The notes under the pieces are model-generated. The model worked only from the letters and a program-made list of their open reading frames with translations. It was not told the origin of the DNA and did not search any database. This document shows positions 27,153 through 36,622 of a stretch of 64,000 nucleotides of DNA, piece by piece (the first letter of the stretch is position 1; the number at the start of each line of letters is the position of its first letter). The DNA lies in contig CAMLHZ010000001.1 of assembly GCA_946480085.1 (NCBI GenBank), positions 620,001 through 684,000 of the forward strand, read 5' to 3'. Position numbers and translations under genes: made by a program. This stretch comes from an uncultured Flavobacteriales bacterium. GTDB lineage: Bacteria; Bacteroidota; Bacteroidia; Flavobacteriales; Crocinitomicaceae.

Positions 27153-27839
27153 ATGAAATTTGGTGTTGTTACCTTCCCGGGATCCAATTGTGACGAAGAC
27201 ATGGTTTACGTATTGGAAACTGTTATGAATCAAAAGGTTGAAAGACTTTGGCACAAAGATTCAGATCTTAAAAATGTAGACTTTGTAGTATTGCCAGGAG
27301 GGTTCTCTTACGGTGATTATTTGCGCTCTGGTGCAATTGCGAAATTGTCGCCAATCATGTCTTCTGTGATGGATCATGCTGATAAAGGTGGTTTTGTAAT
27401 GGGAATTTGTAACGGATTCCAAATTCTTACAGAATCTGGCTTATTGCCAGGTGCTTTGCTGCATAACAACACGCAGAAGTTTATTTGTAAAAATGTTTAT
27501 CTGAAACCTGCAACGTCAAACACTGCAATTACAAAAGGTTTGGATTTAGAGAAGGCATATAAAATTCCTATCGCTCACGGAGAAGGTCGTTTTTACGCTC
27601 CTGAGGATACGATGAAATCAATTATTGATAATGATCAGGTATTGTTCCATTACTCGGATGCTGAAGGTCAGGTTTCTGAACTGGCTAATCCGAATGGATC
27701 GTTGTTAAACATTGCAGGAATTTGCAATGCAAAACGCAATGTATTCGGAATGATGCCGCACCCTGAACGCGCTGCTGATGCAAACTTGGCAAATGAAGAC
27801 GGGAAACGCTTTTTCGAATCTATTTTAAAATATTGCTAG
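27153..27839 (+). CDS. purQ: Phosphoribosylformylglycinamidine synthase subunit PurQ
   Basis: The 228-residue protein is the glutaminase subunit of FGAM synthase in de novo purine synthesis, a class I glutamine amidotransferase. It shows the start KFGVVTFPGSNCDED, the nucleophile elbow GICNGFQIL (Cys86) and the HPE of the catalytic triad near residue 202 (MPHPERA). It should pass ammonia to PurL, which is not encoded in this window. purD starts one base after the stop, so the two are co-translated from the promoter at 27081. Confidence 0.97.
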   Translation: MKFGVVTFPGSNCDEDMVYVLETVMNQKVERLWHKDSDLKNVDFVVLPGGFSYGDYLRSGAIAKLSPIMSSVMDHADKGGFVMGICNGFQILTESGLLPGALLHNNTQKFICKNVYLKPATSNTAITKGLDLEKAYKIPIAHGEGRFYAPEDTMKSIIDNDQVLFHYSDAEGQVSELANPNGSLLNIAGICNAKRNVFGMMPHPERAADANLANEDGKRFFESILKYC

Positions 27840-27840
27840 A

Positions 27841-29115
27841 ATGAAGGTATTACTATTGGGGTCAGGTGGAAGAGAGCATGCTATTGCTTGGAAAATAGCG
27901 CAAAGTTCCCACCTTGAGCATTTGTATATTGCACCAGGTAATGCAGGTACGCGTCAGCACGGAACAAACGTTCCAATGGGCGTGAATGATTTCGAAAAAA
28001 TAAAGAGTTTCGTTCTTGAGAACGAGATCCGTTTAGTTGTTGTTGGACCGGAAGATCCATTGGTGAATGGAATTCACGATTTCTTTTTGGCTGATGAACA
28101 ATTGAAGAAGGTTCCGGTAATCGGACCAAATAAAGTTGCCGCTCAGTTGGAAGGAAGTAAGGATTTCGCTAAAGCTTTTATGGCGCGTCACAACATTCCT
28201 ACAGCTAAATACGCAACATTCACAAAAGATACGCTTGAAGAAGGTTATGCTTTTCTTGATAAGCTGAAAGCACCGTACGTTTTGAAAGCTGACGGTTTGG
28301 CTGCCGGAAAGGGAGTTCTGATCATTGAAGATTTGAAAGAGGCAAAAGCAGAATTGAAAAGCATGCTTGCTGACGCTAAATTTGGTGATGCTTCTTCACG
28401 AGTGGTGATCGAGCAATTTTTGAAAGGTATTGAATGTTCTGTTTTCGTATTAACTGATGGAGATAGCTACAAAGTACTTCCTGAAGCAAAAGATTACAAA
28501 CGTATTGGTGAAGGTGATACTGGATTGAATACAGGTGGAATGGGAGCAATTTCTCCAGTTCCTTTCTGTGATGCTACTTTCAAAGATAAGATCGAGAATC
28601 AGATCATCATTCCTACAGTAAAAGGATTGAAAGCTGAAGGAATTGTATACAAAGGATTCATTTTCGTTGGAATTATCAACGTAAAAGGCGAACCTTTCGT
28701 TATTGAGTATAACTGTAGAATGGGCGATCCGGAAACAGAAGTGGTTATGCCTCGTTTGAAATCGGATTTGTTGGATTTGTTTGAAGGAGTTGCAACGAAT
28801 ACACTTTCTGAATGCGATGTTCAGTTCGACGAAAGAACGGCGTGTACAGTAATGATGGTTGCAGGTGGTTATCCTGGAGATTACAAAAAGGGAGATACGA
28901 TTGAAGGATTCCATAACGTACAAGAAAGCCTGGTTTTCCATGCTGGAACTGCTGCTGATGGTCCTGTTGTTACGACAAACGGTGGACGTGTTTTAGCAGT
29001 TACTTCTTACGGGAAGAATCTGGAAATTGCACTTTCACGTTCTTATGAATCAATAGAAAAATTAAGCTACAAAAACGCTTACTACCGAAAGGATATCGGT
29101 CAGGACGTTTTGTAG
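27841..29115 (+). CDS. purD: Phosphoribosylamine-glycine ligase (GAR synthetase)
   Basis: The 424-residue ATP-grasp enzyme joins phosphoribosylamine and glycine, the second step of IMP synthesis. It starts MKVLLLGSGGREHAIAWKI and carries the ATP-grasp segments VLKADGLAAGKGV and NCRMGDPETE that bind ATP and metal. The length is normal for PurD. It follows purQ by one base and ends at a strong terminator, making a two-gene purQ-purD unit. Confidence 0.97.
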   Translation: MKVLLLGSGGREHAIAWKIAQSSHLEHLYIAPGNAGTRQHGTNVPMGVNDFEKIKSFVLENEIRLVVVGPEDPLVNGIHDFFLADEQLKKVPVIGPNKVAAQLEGSKDFAKAFMARHNIPTAKYATFTKDTLEEGYAFLDKLKAPYVLKADGLAAGKGVLIIEDLKEAKAELKSMLADAKFGDASSRVVIEQFLKGIECSVFVLTDGDSYKVLPEAKDYKRIGEGDTGLNTGGMGAISPVPFCDATFKDKIENQIIIPTVKGLKAEGIVYKGFIFVGIINVKGEPFVIEYNCRMGDPETEVVMPRLKSDLLDLFEGVATNTLSECDVQFDERTACTVMMVAGGYPGDYKKGDTIEGFHNVQESLVFHAGTAADGPVVTTNGGRVLAVTSYGKNLEIALSRSYESIEKLSYKNAYYRKDIGQDVL

Positions 29116-29133
29116 TTTTTACAGAATCTTTTG

Positions 29134-29169
29134 AAATCCCCGTATTTAAACAAATGCGGGGATTTTTTT
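29134..29169 (+). terminator. Intrinsic terminator of purQ-purD
   Basis: AAATCCCCGTATTT and AAATGCGGGGATTT form a 14-bp stem with one wobble pair, loop AAAC and a T7 tract. Confidence 0.92.
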
Positions 29170-29196
29170 CGTATTTTCATTCCAATTATTTAGCAT

Positions 29197-30453
29197 TTGG
29201 ATCCTTCTGTCGTCATTATACTTGCAATGCTTATTCTCTGTGCGTTTTCCTCGGGAATGGAGATTGCATACGTTTCTTCAAATCGATTGAAAGTCGAACT
29301 GGATATTTCCAAAGATTCTTATTCCGGACGTTTACTTGCGCTTTTCTATAAAAACGAAGGACATTTTCTGGCCACATTGCTTTTACTCAATAATGTAGCG
29401 CTGGTGGTTTTTGGAATGTACAGCGCGCATTTGCTGGAGCCGATCATTAGAAATAACTGGCACATTCACGGAAATTTTACAGTTCTCTTGCTACAAACCG
29501 TTATCTCAACACTAGTGGTTCTTACTACAGCAGAGTTTCTTCCAAAAGTACTTTTTCAGATCAACCCGAATACCTTATTTAAGTTTGGGTCAATTCCAAT
29601 GGCCTTGATTTATTGGATCCTCTTTTTTCCAACCAAAATTATTGTGGGCATTAGCGGTGCGTTTTTGAAATTGCTTAGAGTTCAAATTCCGCAAACAGAA
29701 AAGGTCTTTTCCAGAACAGATTTGCAGCACTTTGTTGCCGATATGAACGAGCGTATTGAGGAAAGCGAAGATTTGGGTCATGAAATTCAAATTCTGCAAA
29801 ACGCATTGGATTTCTCAAACATCAAGGCACGCGACTGCATGGTTCCGCGATTGGAAATTGTAGCGATCGATGTTAAAGCCGATATTGCTGAACTTCATGC
29901 ATTATTGATCGAATCACGTTTGTCTAAGATTTTGGTTTACAGAGATTCATTCGACAATATTATTGGTTATATCCACTCTTTCGAATTGTTTAAGCAGCCC
30001 GAAACCCTTACGGAATTGTTAAGACCAATTTCTTTCTTTCCTGAAGCCATGCCTGGAAAAGAGCTGTTGGAAAAGTTCACAAAAACCCGTCAAAGTATTG
30101 CAGTTATTGTAGATGAATACGGTGGAACTGCAGGAATTGTAACCATAGAAGATGTTATTGAACAAATCTTTGGAGAAATTGAAGATGAGCACGACGAGGA
30201 AGATTGGCTGGAAGAGCAGATTGATGAAAACAATTATCGCTTTTCGGCTCGTGCCGAGATTTCGTATCTCAATAGAACCTATAATCTGAAACTTCCGGAA
30301 TCGGAATCATATGAAACCATCGGTGGATTGGTAATTCATTATCTGGAAAGTATTCCCGATCAAAATGATTCGGTTAAGATTGAAGGATTTGAATTGACTT
30401 GCGAAAGCGTTTCAGAGCGTAGAATTGAGATTGTTAAAATTGAGCTGAAATAA
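29197..30453 (+). CDS. CNNM/CBS/CorC domain transporter-like protein (hemolysin family)
   Basis: The 418-residue protein has a CNNM (DUF21) membrane domain with about four helices (residues 1-150), a CBS pair (about 190-320, with DCMVPRLEIVAID and DEYGGTAGIVTIEDV) and a C-terminal CorC/HlyC domain. The family is linked to Mg2+/Co2+ efflux; some members are called gliding protein GldE in Bacteroidota, though here gldD, its usual neighbour, is absent. The start is TTG at 29197: an in-frame stop lies at 29191, the next ATG is 29227, and the sequence MDPSVVIILAML to GMEIAYVSSN fits the family N-terminus. It is flanked by terminated purine genes, so it may be a separate unit. Confidence 0.88.
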   Translation: MDPSVVIILAMLILCAFSSGMEIAYVSSNRLKVELDISKDSYSGRLLALFYKNEGHFLATLLLLNNVALVVFGMYSAHLLEPIIRNNWHIHGNFTVLLLQTVISTLVVLTTAEFLPKVLFQINPNTLFKFGSIPMALIYWILFFPTKIIVGISGAFLKLLRVQIPQTEKVFSRTDLQHFVADMNERIEESEDLGHEIQILQNALDFSNIKARDCMVPRLEIVAIDVKADIAELHALLIESRLSKILVYRDSFDNIIGYIHSFELFKQPETLTELLRPISFFPEAMPGKELLEKFTKTRQSIAVIVDEYGGTAGIVTIEDVIEQIFGEIEDEHDEEDWLEEQIDENNYRFSARAEISYLNRTYNLKLPESESYETIGGLVIHYLESIPDQNDSVKIEGFELTCESVSERRIEIVKIELK

Positions 30454-30630
30454 TTAAAAAGTCAAAAATCAAAAATGGAAGTTTATCATCCGTTTGTCAT
30501 TCATTGAGTCTGTCTTCGTAATAAGAAATATTCCTCCTGTCCTGTGTGCCTTCTTGGTCGCGAAATAATATGACCGACGAATCCCTATATTTTCGCCCCG
30601 GAATTCAAACAGTTATCAACGAAAAATCAC

Positions 30631-30638
30631 TACTTTTG
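30631..30638 (+). promoter_or_regulatory. Candidate -7 element of purH
   Basis: TACTTTTG matches TAnnTTTG, 30 bases before the purH ATG. The -33 element is not evident. The 215-base gap before purH (30454-30668) holds nothing else I can support. Confidence 0.5.
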
Positions 30639-30668
30639 CACCTTTCAAATCGATTTAGTTTTTAGCAG

Positions 30669-32201
30669 ATGAGCAACACAAAGAAAATCCAGGGAGCCTT
30701 AATTTCAGTTTATTACAAAGATGGTTTAGAGCCAATTGTACGTAAACTTCATGCAGACAATGTTACCATTTATTCAACTGGTGGAACACAGTCGTTTATT
30801 GAAGGACTTGGAATTCCTGTTACTCCTGTAGAAACAATGACTTCTTACCCTGAGATTTTTGGTGGACGTGTAAAAACGCTTCATCCAGCAATTTTTGGCG
30901 GAATCTTGCATAGAAGAAACCTTCAGGGTGATTTAGATCAGGTAGAAGAATTTGATATTCCTACAATTGATTTGGTAATAGTTGATTTGTATCCTTTCGA
31001 AGAAACAGTTTCTTCCGGCGCAGAGCATCAATCGATCATTGAGAAAATCGACATCGGTGGAATTTCCTTGATCAGAGCTGCGGCTAAAAATTACAATGAT
31101 GTTGTTATTATTCCTTCAGTGAATGATTACGCTGCCTTCCTTGATATATTGAATGCGCAGGGAGCTGCAACAACTATCGAGCAACGTAAGAATTTTGCGC
31201 GTTCAGCGTTCATGGTTTCATCTCATTACGACACGCATATTTTCAATTACTTTAATCAGGAAGAATCTCTTCCGGTATTCAAACAAAGCATTTTGGAGTC
31301 GACGCCACTTCGTTACGGTGAAAACCCACATCAACGTGGATGGTTCCATGGTGATTTCAATTCTATGTTTGATCAACTGCACGGAAAAGAGCTTTCTTAC
31401 AACAACTTATTAGATGTTGATGCAGCTGTTCAGTTGTTGGCAGAATACGAGAACAACGATCCTACGTTCGCGATTTTGAAACACAATAACGCATGTGGAT
31501 TGGCAACTCGTTCAACACTTGCACAAGCTTATGCAGATGCTTTGGCGGCAGATCCAACTTCAGCTTTTGGTGGGATTTTAATTGCAAATAGAACCGTTGA
31601 CTTAGCAACTGCTGAACAAATAAACGAGCTGTTCTGTGAAGTGGTAATTGCTCCCGCTTTTGATGCAGACGCATTGGAATTGTTGAAGAGCAAGAAAAAC
31701 AGAATCCTTTTGATTCAGAAAAAAGTGGAGATGCCTAAGCGTCAATTCAGAACTTTATTGAACGGGGTTTTGGAACAAGATAAGGACATGCTTTCGGAAA
31801 ACGCGAGCAATTTTGAGCAAAAAACCAAGACTGCACCAAATTCACAGGAAGTTGAAGATTTAATCTTTGCGAACAAATTGGTTAAACATACAAAGTCGAA
31901 CACAATTATTTTGGCGAAGAATGGTCAGCTTTTAGCAAGTGGAACAGGACAAACTTCTCGTGTTGACGCTCTACGTCAGGCCATTGAAAAGGCAAAGTCA
32001 TTCGGATTCGATTTGAACGGTGCGGTGATGGCTTCTGATGCGTTTTTCCCTTTCCCGGATTGCGTTGAAATCGCTAAGAACGCAGGAATTACTGCTGTTG
32101 TTCAGCCCGGAGGATCGATCAAAGATGAATTGTCGATTGACTACTGCAACGCAAATGGAGTTGCAATGGTGTTCACAGGAAATCGCCATTTCAAACATTA
32201 A
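30669..32201 (+). CDS. purH: Bifunctional AICAR formyltransferase / IMP cyclohydrolase
   Basis: The 510-residue product carries out the last two steps of IMP synthesis. Residues 1 to about 190 are the MGS-like cyclohydrolase domain (GALISVYYKDG, YSTGGTQSF, GGRVKTLHPAIFGG). The rest is the transformylase, with the core LRYGENPHQRG, the catalytic KHNNACGLA and the C-terminal PGGSIKDE. The length is typical. It ends at an intrinsic terminator and has a -7-like element upstream. With purQ and purD nearby, this region is a partial purine-synthesis cluster. Confidence 0.97.
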   Translation: MSNTKKIQGALISVYYKDGLEPIVRKLHADNVTIYSTGGTQSFIEGLGIPVTPVETMTSYPEIFGGRVKTLHPAIFGGILHRRNLQGDLDQVEEFDIPTIDLVIVDLYPFEETVSSGAEHQSIIEKIDIGGISLIRAAAKNYNDVVIIPSVNDYAAFLDILNAQGAATTIEQRKNFARSAFMVSSHYDTHIFNYFNQEESLPVFKQSILESTPLRYGENPHQRGWFHGDFNSMFDQLHGKELSYNNLLDVDAAVQLLAEYENNDPTFAILKHNNACGLATRSTLAQAYADALAADPTSAFGGILIANRTVDLATAEQINELFCEVVIAPAFDADALELLKSKKNRILLIQKKVEMPKRQFRTLLNGVLEQDKDMLSENASNFEQKTKTAPNSQEVEDLIFANKLVKHTKSNTIILAKNGQLLASGTGQTSRVDALRQAIEKAKSFGFDLNGAVMASDAFFPFPDCVEIAKNAGITAVVQPGGSIKDELSIDYCNANGVAMVFTGNRHFKH

Positions 32202-32271
32202 AATAGTCTTGCGGTTTTAAGGAAATTATTGATTACCGAATAACTTACCAAAACCGACATATAGTCATTCT

Positions 32272-32302
32272 TCCCCGCAGTTTGTACTGTGGGGATTTTT
32301 TT
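32272..32302 (+). terminator. Intrinsic terminator of purH
   Basis: TCCCCGCAGT and ACTGTGGGGA form a 10-bp stem with one wobble pair, loop TTGT and a T7 tract. Confidence 0.88.
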
Positions 32303-32317
32303 ATTCGATTTGTTACG

Positions 32318-32325
32318 TAATTTTG
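32318..32325 (+). promoter_or_regulatory. Candidate -7 element before the first T9SS triplet gene
   Basis: TAATTTTG matches TAnnTTTG but lies 108 bases before the ATG at 32434, implying a long leader; no -33 TTG is visible. Another promoter closer to the gene cannot be excluded. Confidence 0.35.
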
Positions 32326-32433
32326 CACCGGTTTAATAAAAGTATCGATTGCCAATTTAGCTTGAATCACAGAATTACAATTTTATTTCTTGCTTCCACC
32401 TAAATTGACAATCCAAACAAAGTTTAGGATTTC

Positions 32434-33660
32434 ATGAGAATAATAACATTGCTATTCGTGCTGTTCAGCGCGATTAGTTTCGCACAAACACGTTTTGTTG
32501 TTACGTACAATAACACAACAAACAATGGAAAAGACGTCATTTCATTTATTGAAGATCACATTCCCGACACATACAACAGACATTTAGAAGCTAATACTGC
32601 TGAATTTTCTACGGTTGTAGATTACGAGATCAGTTATGTGGTATCCATTTTAGAATTGGCGGATATTCATGATGCAGTTGTAAGAAAAGAACGGACTGAA
32701 ATCAATGTTTCTCAAAAGGCGGGAGGGAACAACTGTGAGCAGGCAATGCAGTTGTGTAGTTCGTCTTCTGTTCCGGGAAACAGTGGAGGATTTGGTACTC
32801 AGGAATTACCAAATAACAATACAATAGACGGTTGTTTGCGTGTTGAGCACCAATCTTCATGGTATTATTTGAATGTGCTTACTCCTGGAAATTTGGTTTT
32901 CAGAATCAATCCCGACGACGATGAAGACGATTATGATTTTGCCATTTGGGGACCATTTACGTCTGCTACTGCTGGAGCAAATTGTCCGCCGATAACATCT
33001 CCAATACGCTGTTCTTATTCTGAGGAAGACGGCAATACTGGATTATCTTATAGCGCAAATGATCTAAGTGAAGATGAAAATGGAGATAAGTGGGTGAAAG
33101 AGTTATCAGTGTTAACGGGTCAAATCTATATTTTACTTGTTGACAATTACAGCACTTCTTCGCAAGGATACAATATTCAGTTCAGTTATTCAGGAAACAT
33201 TTCTACTGCTGTTTTGGGATGTATACCAGTTGTTCTTCCAGTTGGAATTTCTGAATTTGAAGGCTTGAAAGTAGGTGGTGATAATGTACTTACTTGGACA
33301 ACCGAATCAGAACAAAACAATGATTTCTTTACGGTTCAATGGTCGGCAACAGGTTTACCAAACGAATGGCAAACAATTCAAACAGTTAATGGAGCAGGAG
33401 ATAGCGAAACCACTCGTAATTATTCTGCAGTTCATTCTGATTACAGACAGAATTCCTTGAATTACTACCGTTTGATTCAAACTGATTTTAATGGAAAAGA
33501 AACAATGATTGAAAAAATCGTTGCTATTGATAATAGAGTTGAAGAGAAGGAAGTGGTGAAGGTTATTAATTTACTGGGTCAGGAAGTGAATGTAAATGAA
33601 AAAGGAATTGTCATTTACATTTTTCAGGATGGTACACAAGAGAAAAGATACAATCACTAA
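32434..33660 (+). CDS. Secreted T9SS-type protein, tandem triplet member 1
   Basis: The 408-residue product has a signal peptide ending SFAQ, a small N-terminal alpha/beta region, and a central beta-sandwich (residues about 100-260) marked by CEQAMQLCSSSS, HQSSWYYLN and DYDFAIWGPF. A fibronectin-like segment follows (LTWTTESEQNNDFF to NYYRLIQTDFNGKE), then a short terminal module (VVKVINLLGQEV, KGIVIYIFQDGT, basic end). That end resembles the last strands of a type A T9SS sorting domain but lacks YPNP. It is probably secreted or surface-exposed through the T9SS; the function is unknown. Two paralogs follow. Confidence 0.8.
   Translation: MRIITLLFVLFSAISFAQTRFVVTYNNTTNNGKDVISFIEDHIPDTYNRHLEANTAEFSTVVDYEISYVVSILELADIHDAVVRKERTEINVSQKAGGNNCEQAMQLCSSSSVPGNSGGFGTQELPNNNTIDGCLRVEHQSSWYYLNVLTPGNLVFRINPDDDEDDYDFAIWGPFTSATAGANCPPITSPIRCSYSEEDGNTGLSYSANDLSEDENGDKWVKELSVLTGQIYILLVDNYSTSSQGYNIQFSYSGNISTAVLGCIPVVLPVGISEFEGLKVGGDNVLTWTTESEQNNDFFTVQWSATGLPNEWQTIQTVNGAGDSETTRNYSAVHSDYRQNSLNYYRLIQTDFNGKETMIEKIVAIDNRVEEKEVVKVINLLGQEVNVNEKGIVIYIFQDGTQEKRYNH
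33431..33554 (+). repeat. 124-bp block identical to 34883-35006 (copy 1)
   Basis: This in-gene block encodes the end of the fibronectin-like segment and the start of the terminal module. It is base-for-base identical to the block in the next paralog, while flanking sequence is clearly diverged. Confidence 0.95.
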
Positions 33661-33702
33661 GAGCCTTTTGATAAAGGATAGGTTTTGATTTGGATAGAAA
33701 CG

Positions 33703-33736
33703 CCGCAATTTGCTCAATGCAGATTGCGGTTTTTTC
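33703..33736 (+). terminator. Intrinsic terminator of triplet member 1
   Basis: CCGCAAT and ATTGCGG, with an inner TGC/GCA extension across one mismatch, form a hairpin followed by T6. Confidence 0.82.
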
Positions 33737-33885
33737 TTTTCGTAAGATATTTCCAAAATACCAATGTAAATTTTAGTTCACAGGCAAGGAATGTACATTG
33801 AGGAGTGGTATATATTTTTCTATCTGGATTTCGAGACATCCTTAATATTCCCTTTTACGTTTTGAGTATATCAAATTTACATACA

Positions 33886-35112
33886 ATGCGAACGCTTTTA
33901 CTTTTTATTGCAATTATTACATACACTACAACAGGTTTTTCTCAGTCAAGATACATCATAGAATCTAACTTTTCCGAAGGTCAATCAAAAGAATTTATGA
34001 ACGGAATTGAAACCTATATTCCGAATACCTTTGATCGAAATCTAAACGCCAATCGAATTGAATTTAGCACATTACAAAATCACCGTCTTGGATATTTAGA
34101 TTCTGTTGCAACCCTAATAGGTATGAACTCTCGAATTATCACGAAGGACAGAGCCGAGTACTTACTTTCAGAAAAGGTAGGTGGAACTGATTGTGAACAA
34201 GCCGAGCAATTATGCAGCAATTCATCACTTCCTGGAAATAGTAGTGGTTTTGGAACGCAGGAGTTAAGTGGTGCGAATCGTGGCTGCCTGGCTGGAAATG
34301 AGCATCAGTCTTCGTGGTATTATCTCAATGTTCAAACTGGGGGTTCACTTTCTTTGCGCATCAATCCGAGTGCTGCTTCAGATTATGACTTTGCTATTTG
34401 GGGACCTTTTACTGCTGCTACTGCAGGAGCAAATTGTCCGCCAGTTTCTACTCCAGTGCGTTGCTCCTTTGCTGCTGGAAATGGAAATACCGGAATTCGT
34501 GCAGGTGAGCCAGACAATAGTGAAGATTCTTTTGGAGATCGCTGGGTAAATGCATTAACGGTTAATGCCAATGAGATTTACATTTTACTAATAGATAATT
34601 TCAGTGCCTCTGGTGTAGGTTACGCAGTTGATTTCTCTTGGGGGGCTAATGTTTCGACAGCAGTTTTAGGATGTACACCAGTTGTTCTTCCTGTAGGAAT
34701 AACGGAATTTTCAGGCTTAAAAATAGAAACAGAGAACGTTTTAACATGGACGACGGAATCTGAGCAGAATAACGATTTCTTTACGCTTCAGTATTCGAGT
34801 ACAGGAATGGAGAACGATTGGAATACTGTACAAGTGATTGAAGGAGCAGGTGATAGCGAAACAAAGAAATATTATTCGGCGATTCATTCTGATTACAGAC
34901 AGAATTCCTTGAATTACTACCGTTTGATTCAAACTGATTTTAATGGAAAAGAAACAATGATTGAAAAAATCGTTGCTATTGATAATAGAGTTGAAGAGAA
35001 GGAAGTTGTTAAAGTGATTAATCTTGTTGGTCAGGAAGTTAGCGTAAATGAAAAAGGAATTGTAATCTACATTTTCAAGGACGGAACACAGCAAAAACGA
35101 TTCAATCAATAA
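33886..35112 (+). CDS. Secreted T9SS-type protein, tandem triplet member 2
   Basis: The 408-residue protein starts at ATG 33886; upstream in-frame sequence begins only at a GTG and does not look like a signal peptide. The signal peptide ends GFSQ. Domain order is as in the preceding paralog: N-terminal region, central CEQAEQLCSNSS/HQSSWYYLN/DYDFAIWGPF sandwich, fibronectin-like segment and short VKVINLVGQEV terminal module with a basic end. It has VGEPDNSEDSFG-type differences in the central domain and is closer to member 3 there, yet shares a 124-bp identical block with member 1. That points to gene conversion. The function is unknown. Confidence 0.8.
   Translation: MRTLLLFIAIITYTTTGFSQSRYIIESNFSEGQSKEFMNGIETYIPNTFDRNLNANRIEFSTLQNHRLGYLDSVATLIGMNSRIITKDRAEYLLSEKVGGTDCEQAEQLCSNSSLPGNSSGFGTQELSGANRGCLAGNEHQSSWYYLNVQTGGSLSLRINPSAASDYDFAIWGPFTAATAGANCPPVSTPVRCSFAAGNGNTGIRAGEPDNSEDSFGDRWVNALTVNANEIYILLIDNFSASGVGYAVDFSWGANVSTAVLGCTPVVLPVGITEFSGLKIETENVLTWTTESEQNNDFFTLQYSSTGMENDWNTVQVIEGAGDSETKKYYSAIHSDYRQNSLNYYRLIQTDFNGKETMIEKIVAIDNRVEEKEVVKVINLVGQEVSVNEKGIVIYIFKDGTQQKRFNQ
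34883..35006 (+). repeat. 124-bp block identical to 33431-33554 (copy 2)
   Basis: This is the second copy of the identical in-gene block; identity ends at the base after GGAAGT, where synonymous differences begin. Confidence 0.95.
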
Positions 35113-35210
35113 AATTAAAATTTACTAAAATCTAGTTTTCAGGATGTTAGTCTATTTTCATTAGACGAATCATCTTAATTAATCGACGAAACTCCATTTT
35201 TATACATTGA

Positions 35211-35241
35211 AACCCGCACTTTATTTAAATGCGGGTTTTTT
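35211..35241 (+). terminator. Intrinsic terminator of triplet member 2
   Basis: AACCCGCA and TGCGGGTT form an 8-bp stem with an AT-rich loop that can pair further (TTTA/TAAA), followed by T6. Confidence 0.82.
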
Positions 35242-35296
35242 CATTTATATTTTCACGTAACTTTTATTTAGAAGTAACACACTAAATATCAGTCAT

Positions 35297-36526
35297 ATGA
35301 AAACTACATTACTATTACTATTTGTTGTTTTGGTTACTACAACTTTTGGACAAACAAAATACAATATTCACCTCCCGAACAAAACAGCTGAACAATGCAA
35401 GGAATTTTTAAGCGAGTTGGATAAGAGTATTTCGGATTCATACAATCGAACGATTTCCAATGAAAAGATTGTTTTCTATACTATCACCAATTATGATTTA
35501 GAGTATGTTGAGCAGCTTTTAAATGAGATTGGAATAGACAACGGGGTTGTCAGCAAAAGTAAAGAGGAGCGTTTCTCCATTGAGAAAGCAGGCGGAGTTG
35601 ATTGTGAATTGGCGGAACAACTTTGTAGTTCATCCTCAGTTCCTGCAAACAGTTCTGGCTTTGGCATTCAGGAATTACCGAATAACAATACAATTGACGG
35701 TTGTTTAACGCTGGAGCATCAATCTTCGTGGTATTATATCAATATTCAAACCGGTGGAAGTCTCTCTTTGCGAATCAATCCGGTATTAGCTGCCGATGAT
35801 TATGATTTCGCAATCTGGGGTCCCTTTACCGCCGCAAATGTTGGAGTGAATTGTCCACCAGTAACAAGTCCTATTCGTTGTTCATATTCTTCAACACCCG
35901 GAAATACCGGAATTCGTGTTGGAGAACCCGATAACAGTGAAAATTCGTTTGGTGACCGATGGGTGAATGCGCTTACGGTGCTTTCCAATGAAATCTATAT
36001 TGTGCTGATCGATAATTTTAGTATTTCAGGAACAGGTTACAGTTTGGATTTTAATTGGGGTGGAAATACTACAACGGCAGTTATTGGTTGTACTCCGGTT
36101 GTGTTACCTGTTGAGATTAGTAGTTTCAATGGCAAATTTCAATATGGTTCGAATGTGCTTTCATGGACAACAGAAAGTGAGGTGAACAATGATTATTTTG
36201 AAGTAGAATGGTCAAGTTCTCCAGAAAGCAACTGGACAACCATTGATAAGGTACATGGGGCAGGAGATCATGTTGGAGAATTGAATTATGCATTGGCTCA
36301 TAAGGATTATAAGAAAAATGCATTGAATTATTACCGTATCAAACAAGTGGATTTTGATGGTGCTTCACGTATTTATCCTCAAATGATTGTCGTAGACAAT
36401 AGATTGGAGAACATGAGGGTGGTGAAAGTGGTAAACTTACTTGGACAAGAGGTTTCTGATCAGGAAAAAGGTGTCGTAATTTATATGTATGAAGACGGTT
36501 CATGTGAGAAAATCATGCGACTTTAA
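35297..36526 (+). CDS. Secreted T9SS-type protein, tandem triplet member 3
   Basis: The 409-residue protein is the most diverged of the triplet. The signal peptide ends TFGQ. The central domain keeps CELAEQLCSSSS, HQSSWYYIN and DYDFAIWGPF. The fibronectin-like part has NYYRIKQVDFDGASR, and the terminal module VVKVVNLLGQEVSDQEKG ends with a DGSCEK element. It lacks the 124-bp block shared by members 1 and 2. As with its neighbours the predicted location is outside the cell or on the surface, and no function can be assigned. Confidence 0.8.
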   Translation: MKTTLLLLFVVLVTTTFGQTKYNIHLPNKTAEQCKEFLSELDKSISDSYNRTISNEKIVFYTITNYDLEYVEQLLNEIGIDNGVVSKSKEERFSIEKAGGVDCELAEQLCSSSSVPANSSGFGIQELPNNNTIDGCLTLEHQSSWYYINIQTGGSLSLRINPVLAADDYDFAIWGPFTAANVGVNCPPVTSPIRCSYSSTPGNTGIRVGEPDNSENSFGDRWVNALTVLSNEIYIVLIDNFSISGTGYSLDFNWGGNTTTAVIGCTPVVLPVEISSFNGKFQYGSNVLSWTTESEVNNDYFEVEWSSSPESNWTTIDKVHGAGDHVGELNYALAHKDYKKNALNYYRIKQVDFDGASRIYPQMIVVDNRLENMRVVKVVNLLGQEVSDQEKGVVIYMYEDGSCEKIMRL

Positions 36527-36622
36527 TTCCGATAATCTGTTCAATAAAATTTGTTTTCTGTTGAATTGCGGTAAATAGCCCATTTTCATAGTGCTTCTAA
36601 GATTATTCTCGATTATTTCCTC

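Noticed and set aside
28450..28941. Minus-strand 163-codon open frame
   Set aside because: It is antisense to purD and lacks any domain or signal.
33805..33885. Upstream extension of triplet member 2
   Set aside because: It starts at GTG and places 27 extra residues before a clear signal peptide; ATG 33886 gives 408 residues, matching its paralogs.
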